A stretch of 64,000 nt of DNA from contig MU266328.1 in the NCBI GenBank assembly GCA_021014945.1, positions 372,001 to 436,000 on the forward strand, given 5' to 3'. Shown here one piece after another: positions 57,345-64,000 of the stretch. Every line of letters begins with the position of its first letter. The first letter of the stretch is position 1. Both the position numbers and the translations under genes were made by a program. The notes beneath the pieces were generated by a model, which saw only the letters and a program-made list of their open reading frames with translations, was not told the DNA's origin and did no database searches. The stretch comes from Leucogyrophana mollusca (taxonomy: Eukaryota; Basidiomycota; Agaricomycetes; Boletales).

Positions 57345-59437
57345 TCAGGCTTCTCTTCGATCGATGGTCTTCCTTCGCTTTTTCAGGGGAGGTGCTACTT
57401 CCGACAGCGTGTCGCTATCAGAAGCTACATCTTCGCTGGCTAGGACTCCTTCTACCTCTGCTTCATCACTCTCTTCTGCATCGCCAGCTATGTCTCCGGT
57501 AGCTTCAAATTTGCGTCGCAGGGCCTTTCGCTCGGTCTTTCTGTCCACCGGTAGAGTGAAGGGCGCCATTAGACCAATTCCCAGGCCAATCAACTCGGCC
57601 CCTTCATCGGCAGTGGCCGACTCGGGGTGACCAGGGGTTCGTATTTTCCTGACCACCGGGCTCTCCGCTTCAGGACTGGACAGGAGCGGAATAGAGATAT
57701 CTTTATCCACCACGTCATGTCGAACATTCGACTCTGCAAATGGCTTGTAGATGCCACCGAATGGGTCATCGCTGGCTAGCCGAATAGGATCGGCAAGTAC
57801 ACCGCTGGCGCTGAGTCCACTGGAGGACGCGTCTGAGAGCCAGTCACTTTGTATGTCGGATGACGAATTCATGGTGGACTTCCTACGTGCATGAGTGCGT
57901 CGCCACAAGCCACCGGTCAAAGGAGATTCGTTAATCCGTTTCCGGAAATCCATGCGGTGGATCATGGAAAACGGAGATTGACCTCGAGGAAATAGTTGGC
58001 GGGGAGAGGGTCTGAAGATACTAGGAGAGCTGCTTTCGACTGGACCAGCGTCCAGGTCATCAACAATCTTGCGACGGGTGACATTGCACGGTGTGTTGAG
58101 CACACTAGGAGGCCCCATGCTTGCTGGACTTGAATCAATGGCCGGTACGCCCTTGCAGGCTGGGCTAATGCCACCACGCACGAGTGTGCTTAAACAAAAT
58201 TCGCGCGCTTTGGAATGCAGAGGGTGGCTTGGACTTGGAAAGCGCCAAGGTTGGTCCGAGGGCAGACGCGGAGGAGAATGACGAAATGAGGGAGTTAAAA
58301 GGGGATCGTAAGGCGACATCGGAACCGCAAAACGAGGGGATCTTGGTGAAACAGACATATCAATGGAGGCATTCATGGCGGCACGAGCAGGAGAAGCTGG
58401 GGACATGGGGGTCGAGTCTGCTCGGGTAAGAGCGGAGAGAGACTGTGGGCGGGGTTGGGATGCATCTTGAGGAGATGGAGGAGGGGAAAACTCGGTCTGC
58501 TCAATGATAGGCGCGGATGGGATAGGCGTGTCGTCTGAATCTTCTGCTGAACCCAGACGTACATTGGCAGAACTTCTCGCATGTGTTGTAGAAGGGGGAA
58601 ACAGCCCGCGGAGTTTCGTAGGTTTGGTAAGCGTTTGGTCGGGGATCGCGGGCGCTTTGAGGCTACGGTGAGAATCGTCCAAGACGTTCTCCTTATCGGA
58701 GGTTCCATTTCTATGGTCTCCTACAAGGGTCGTTAGTGAAGTAGTGACATTCACGAACCGTAAAGCTTACTGTGCGATCCACGACCACCGCGAGTACGGT
58801 CGTTGCCATCACGGCGATTTGACATTGCGATCTTGTGTTTCTCGTATACGTGACGCCGCCACATACTCTTTGCGTTGACGCCGGCATAGGTTCTCCTACA
58901 GAAAGTGCATCTTAATCTGGGCTCCTCTCCTTGAGGCCATCCGTCTGGACCTAAAGCCTTCAGGTCCTTCTTCTTTGCGGGGCACCAACCCCTAGGCGGT
59001 TCAAGCTGCGGGGGGTAAGGTATCGCAGCCGGATTTGTTGAAGCGGTGCCGACAAAATCATTCTGGTCTAAAAACCATTCTGGGTTGGCAGCCATGAGAG
59101 AATAACACAAACCCTCAGGATATAAGTGAGAATCCGGAAATGTGGTGAAGGGTGGATGAATGAAGACGACGTGTGGATCGGAGGGGGATGGATCCATTAT
59201 GGCAATCTGCTGCGCCAATGAAGCTGCAGAGAGACTGCGCACTTGAGGTACCTTGGGGAGTGGATTAGAGGCGCCGTTTGGCGCGTAGGGTTTCGGCTTG
59301 AACGAGGTGGCAGCAGGGGTGAAGAAGGGAAGCTCTGGTGGGGTTGTTAGTCGGCGCTTGAGAGTTCGGGACGATGCTGCAGATGAGGAACCCCCAAATG
59401 AAAGGGAAGCAGTCAAGGTGGGTCGCGTTTCGGACAT
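57345..59437 (-). CDS. zinc-finger protein with KEN box and many SP sites, unknown function
   Basis: Two exons. The N-terminal part (ATG 59437) is Ser/Pro-rich, then has a segment PHVVFIHPPFTTFPDSHLYP, followed by a C2H2-type finger LRCTFCRRTYAGVNAK with two His in the following RRHVYEKH. The intron (about 58723-58771) joins GRGSH to RDHRNGTS. Immediately after lies SDKENVLDD, a KEN-box match, and the rest holds more than twenty S-P/T-P sites (SPRSPR, MSPYDP). The C-terminus is acidic and then basic (LKKRRKTIDRR, a likely nuclear signal). Taken together this suggests a nuclear, cell-cycle-regulated protein phosphorylated by CDK and turned over by the APC/C. That is inference from motifs. I know no named homologue. 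Confidence 0.72.
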
Positions 59438-59836
59438 CGCGACAGAGTATCGCAGGGTGAAAATCTACGAGATCTGACTCATGACCTCTGCTATCGTCGG
59501 ATAGTTTGAGGCAGCACTCACGCAAAAAGTAATTATTAGAGTGCGATGCTAATAATCAAAATACGGCGAGCTTCCAAATGTTAAGAATGACGGCGGGACA
59601 CAGCGGAGGGGATGGCGCAAGCAGGGCTACAGACTTGGACTGGGAAAAAACAAGAAGCCCTCGGTTCGCTTGCAGTCTGGCATTTTAAGCGGAGCTGACA
59701 CGTCTTTTATTTCACCACGCGACACATCACGTGCAAGCGCATTCACGCGTATCGGGATATTGCGGCTACGTTGTGCTATGTACTTGGTAACACACCGACC
59801 GACTCATAAACATATCCAGCCAAGCCAGAAGGAACG
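59438..59836. other. intergenic, no gene seen
   Basis: Promoter of the zinc-finger gene and 3' side of the TMEM256-like gene. No protein-like frame. Confidence 0.5.
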
Positions 59837-60519
59837 TTAGAAAGCCAGAGATAAATATCTGTATCATAATCTATCAGCAGCGTTGCCGGTAAATTTGACA
59901 TCCCAGCTCACCCAGCGATCATAATCACACCTCCCAAAGGCGTGACGGGGCCCAGCCATCTAAATCTGAACCATGGTGGGTGACGGGACAGATGTCTAAA
60001 CCGGGAACGACCCAAGGCAGGACTGGGGCACTTACCGGTCGCGCCATAAAACCAGAGCCATGATACTACCGGAAAATACAAGTCCTCCGCCTGCTATGGC
60101 TGGCCCGGAAAATCTGTGCGAGGAGAACCGGGGGTGCATTGAAATGAGAAGTAATGCAAGGCCGTTGAAAACCTTTGCAAAATTAAGCAGAACGGCATAT
60201 AGTGCACAATTGAGTTACCAACCGCATAATGCGAAGCGGTTTCCCAGGCGTGGATGTTATCAGCGGTAATGCGAGGCCTGCGCTTCAGTCCGTGCGCGCC
60301 AAAGGCGCCAGCCATTACTCCGACGGCGGCTGGTGTTGGGGGAGCAATTTCGCAGGAAATTTGAAGCAGAATTATCGTACATGAGACACGGTTGCGAGAT
60401 TAGGGACGCATACTCCGAGGAAACTAACCAATTATGGCACCCGTTTTCCAAAGCACACTTGGAGTCACAAACGACGGACGTCGGGGGAGGAGAGGCGAAG
60501 AGGAGGTTGGTTGAGACAT
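59837..60519 (-). CDS. TMEM256/DUF423 small membrane protein
   Basis: Five short exons, start ATG 60519. The spliced protein reads SVLWKTGAIIAAVGVMAGAF (first helix), GAHGLKRRPRITADNIHAWE, TASHYAVFNGLALLLISMHP (second helix), SGPAIAGGGLVFSGSIMALV (third helix), RFRWLGPVTPLGGVIMIAGY (fourth helix), LSLAF and stop. The AFGAHGL motif, HYA and GPVTPLGG identify the DUF423/TMEM256 family, four-helix membrane proteins of unknown function found from bacteria to animals. Length near 140 residues fits. The intron after SHYA uses donor GTTGGT. Leaving that intron in, as a simple ORF scan does, gives a false sequence. It is divergent from SPB1 with 169 bases between starts. Confidence 0.88.
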
Positions 60520-60688
60520 GATGTGGTTAGACTTGCTACCAGGAGATTAAACCACAGTGTACACAAACGAACACTCGTTGCCCACCTCCAACTGGAGGTG
60601 ATTGCCTAAACAGAGAAAACCAAATAGCTACAAACATCTTCCGGAAGCGTAACTGGACTTTTTGAAGGACCTGGCCTCTGGCTTAAAG

Positions 60689-63600
60689 ATGGGCAAAGCG
60701 CAAAAGAAGACAGGTAAAGGTCGCCTCGACAAATACTACAAGCTTGCAAAGTAAGTGCGCCTACGTATTTGGCTACCCGACCGGACTCAAATGATACAGA
60801 GAGCAAGGATACCGCGCTCGTTCCGCGTTCAAATTGATCCAGCTGAACAAGAAATATGCTTTTTTGGAGTCAGCGAGATGCTGTATCGATCTTTGTGCTG
60901 CCCCCGGCGGTTGGCTTCAGGTAGCTAGTAAATATATGCCTGCAAACAGTGTTATAGTTGGTGAGTGCATTGTACATTGCACTCATCCCCCGGCTAACAT
61001 TTGCCCAAAGGTGTGGACCTGGTGCCCATCAAGCCGATACCTCGGGTCGTGACATTTGCTTCAGATATTACGACCACGCAGTGTCGTAATCTTATTCGCG
61101 GAGAAATCAAAGACTGGAAAGCAGACGTCGTTCTACACGATGGTGCACCGAATGTCGGCACAGCCTGGATCCAAGATGCTTACAGTCAATCGGAGCTCGT
61201 GCTGATGAGTTTGAAACTGGCTGTCGACTTTTTGATCAAAGGGGGGACGTTTGTAACCAAGGTCTTCCGAAGTGTTGACTACAATAACCTCATCTGGGTC
61301 TTCAACCAGTTATTTGGCAAAGTCGAAGCAACAAAACCTCCATCATCCAGGTAGATCACAACCAATCACATTGCTCCACCATCACTAAATTTATCTTAGA
61401 AATGTCTCTGCAGAAATATTCGTTGTATGCCGTGATTATCTTGCCCCAAAGCATATCGATCCCAAGTTCCTCGACCCGAAACACGTCTTTAAAGATCTCT
61501 CAGCGTCTGCTCCGAGCGGCACAGACAAAGGAACTTCCGCGAATAATGCTCAGGCAAATGTGTTCCAACCAGAGAAGAAACGGCGAAAGCGAGACGGCTA
61601 TGATGATGGCGATTACACCCTATTCAAGAAGATTACTGCCAGCAGTTTTGTAAACGGCACCGACCCGATCAGTGTACTCGGGTCAGCGAATAAAATCTCT
61701 TTTGAAACTGAAGAAGAGAAAGAGTGAGTTCCTCCTACATTGGCGCACCCACTCATTTAATCATCAAGCAGGTGGTTACGCTTAGACCTTACAACTCCAG
61801 ATGTCAAAGCCAATTGTGACGATCTGAAAGTGCTTGGGAAGGGAGACTTCAAGGCTCTGCTCAAATGGCGGTTATCCCTCCGAGAAGAGGTACTGCGTAT
61901 TTCTCTTCCGTCCGGCTGAGGTTTCACTGACGTCCCCCCTTTGTACTAGATTGGCCTGGATGTGAAAACAACGCATGCAGACGAAATCACAGAGAAGGTC
62001 GAAATTGTGGAAGAAATTGACGAAGAGCAGCAGATTCAGGAGGAGGTGCATTTCGAGGTTTCACATGACGTAAATGGTTTTCTGACACTTTACAGCTCGA
62101 ACGACTCAATGCCGAGGCCTCTGCTCGCACTAAGCGCGAACGGAGACGAGCAAACGAAGTCAAAACTAAAACCATCCAGCGGATGCAGCTGCAGATGACA
62201 GCCCCTCTGGACATCGGTCTTGAGCAAAATGACGCATCGCTAGTTGGCCAAGGGGATGTTTTCGACTTGGCTAGTGCGGAAAGGGGTACTAGAAAGAGAG
62301 GTGGGATCACCAATCTAGTTGCGGATGAGGAAATGCCTGAGGAGAACGACGAGAGCGAAGCAAGTGAAGAGGACAAGGCCGACGACGAGGAAGTGCTGGA
62401 TTCTGACGAAGAACGAGAGAAGAAAGTGGCGGAGCTTGAGGCTGAGCTCGACGGCATGTACGAGTCTTATCAGGAAAAGATGAAGGAAAGAGATGCAAAG
62501 TTCAGGGTGAAGCAGGCGCGGGAGAAGAGTGGTCGTTTGGAGGAATGGCACGGTATCGAAGATAAAGGGAGCGAAGATGGAGACGAGAGCGAGGTTGGGG
62601 GATGGGATGCTATGGAAGACGCCAAGGGTAGAGCTGGCGATGATTCATCTTCCGACGACAGCGACGACGAGGACGCACCCGCAATAGGACAGAAACGCAA
62701 GCGGTCGGAGGCGCTAGACCGCACATCGAACAAGAATCTCAGGCTGATAACCAAATTAGAGGAGCCACAGCCTGTCAGCCGCGCAGCTCAAGTCTGGTTT
62801 AGTCAAGGTGTCTTTGACGGCTTGGAGGCCGTGGATGACATCTCGGACGACGGTGATGAAGTGGGCGAAGACGTGGAAATGAATTCTGCTGAAGACGGCA
62901 CTGGGGATCTTGATTGGCAAGACGAGGTTGGTTACAAAAAATCGTTCTATACACTTCAGTCTGATAACTGTGTTAGGATGCTGCCGTTTCGGAAGACGAC
63001 TTTGAGGTTGTCAGGGAGGAACCGGCGGACGATGATGTCGATATGTGGGATGCGGAGAACGAGAACGAGGATGAAGTTAAACGACAGCATATTAAAAGTT
63101 GGTCATTCTCACTGAGTACAAATTCACCGCGCTGACATGTTTATGTAGAGTATGGTCTCGTAACCCCTGAGGCTGTTTCCATTGCCCAACGGCTCGTCAA
63201 TCGCCAGACTACGAAAACACATCTTGTTAACGACGGTTTCAGTCGCTATTCGCTCAATTCTAAAGACGACCTTCCTTCATGGTTCCTAGACGACGAGGCC
63301 AAATACTACAAACCCAACATTCCTGTTACCAAGGAGGCTGTAGCCGCTTTGAGAGCACGGCAGCGTGCTCTTGACGCGCGACCCATCAAAAAAATCGCCG
63401 AGGCCAAAGGAAGGAAGAAGATGAGAGCGGCGCAGCGTTTGGAGAAAGCCATGAAGAAAGCAGAGGGTGTTAACACCACATCAGATATGAGCGAACGCGA
63501 AAAAGCCCAACAGATCGAAAAGTTGATGAGAAAAGGTGCCTCGAAGGGGAAACCGAAGAAAGAGGTAAAAGTCGTAGTTGCCAAAGGTGCCCATAAGGGT

Positions 63601-63774
63601 GTCAAGGGCAGACCGAAAGGCGTGAAGGGCCGCTACACTATGGTGGATGCCAGGATGAGGAAAGAGGTAACGACTGCATTATTCATGTCGAGAACAATGT
63701 TCTGATCATAGCAACTTTAGGTACGAGCCAAGAAGCGAAAGGAGAAGGCAAGTAAGAAGCGGAAACGCACTTGA
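60689..63774 (+). CDS. SPB1: Spb1-like 25S rRNA 2'-O-methyltransferase
   Basis: Nucleolar methyltransferase that modifies the A-loop guanosine of 25S rRNA and is needed for 60S subunit assembly. Start ATG 60689, [20 protein letters not shown]. The N-terminal FtsJ domain: [16 protein letters not shown] (catalytic Lys), [14 protein letters not shown] (SAM binding), [11 protein letters not shown] (catalytic Asp), [11 protein letters not shown] (catalytic Lys). Then [20 protein letters not shown], a DUF3381 region with [18 protein letters not shown], a very acidic and coiled-coil middle, and the Spb1 C-terminal domain from [16 protein letters not shown] through [13 protein letters not shown] and [13 protein letters not shown] to the basic end KKRKRT. 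About eight GT-AG introns; no damage seen. Confidence 0.94.
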
Positions 63775-64000
63775 TTCCCCCGGGATTTTAGCCTTTCTTC
63801 TCGTATTCAAGCAGTCGCAACGCCAGTAAATGACCACGCTAGCATCATACGGAATTATGCATGGTCTTCGGACCTTCACCTCAGCTATAACCTGAAGGGG
63901 GGAGATGATCTTGTTTTGCTGTTGAAATGCACTGTTGGCAGCCTTCCTCTAATTGATCCTGCGGCAAGATTCCTCGAGCAAACCAACCGGGCGAAATCCG
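63775..64000. other. right edge, no gene seen
   Basis: 3' region of SPB1. No frame or motif that I can support. Confidence 0.5.

Noticed and set aside
1..64000. CRISPR arrays, bacterial operons, phage or plasmid features
   Set aside because: None seen. The gene structure is eukaryotic throughout.

Overview
The window looks like nuclear DNA of an agaricomycete (basidiomycete) fungus. Genes are packed tightly on both strands and are cut by many introns of about 47-60 bases. Conserved housekeeping proteins (uL13, Spb1, Elp5, mitochondrial acyl carrier protein, Rac1, Yth1/CPSF30, prephenate dehydratase) read cleanly once those introns are removed. The family content (tandem P450s, Zn2Cys6 regulators, WD40 proteins with long disordered tails) also fits a mushroom-forming fungus. 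All gene models were spliced by hand from the sequence. Where I checked reading-frame sums (the three tandem P450s, ACP, SMP-30, GST, uL13, KH protein) they close exactly.

Layout. 0.7-9.0 kb: three tandem, same-strand cytochrome P450 paralogues with identical 10-exon structures. 9.2-14.1 kb: minus-strand ELP5 and a seven-bladed WD40 protein whose tail is built from repeated exon/intron units. 14-17.6 kb: mostly unassigned, with a possible membrane-protein gene. 17.6-25.6 kb, plus strand: mitochondrial ACP, an SMP-30/gluconolactonase-like enzyme, a glutathione transferase, ribosomal protein uL13, a triple-KH RNA-binding protein and a NUFIP1-type snoRNP assembly factor. 25.7-36 kb: a large M16 metallopeptidase, an Ngl2-type exonuclease and a DH-PH Rho exchange factor. 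36.4-50.7 kb: a small membrane protein; two paralogous Zn2Cys6 regulators at the edges; and between them a YjbQ/UPF0047 enzyme (almost invisible to ORF finding), Yth1, a fourth, unrelated P450 and prephenate dehydratase. 50.9-63.8 kb: a large single-pass membrane protein, Rac1, a 565-bp inverted-repeat element, a zinc-finger protein with a KEN box, a TMEM256/DUF423 protein and the rRNA methyltransferase Spb1.

How the genes work together. Most are unlinked housekeeping functions (translation, ribosome biogenesis, mRNA 3'-end processing, mitochondrial acyl-lipid supply, Rho signalling). Two parts look like accessory metabolism: the P450 tandem array, and the block with two related regulators around a P450 and an aromatic amino acid enzyme. 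I see no polyketide synthase, NRPS or terpene synthase, so a secondary-metabolite cluster is not supported.

The most unusual theme is splicing. Six introns are best explained by GC-AG borders; five are fixed by conserved protein sequence and one (ACP) is ambiguous. Several exons are extremely small: 5, 6, 12 and 14 bases. The 5- and 14-base exons carry a zinc-ligand cysteine and the P450 oxygen-activation motif. No complete new defence or mobile system was found.
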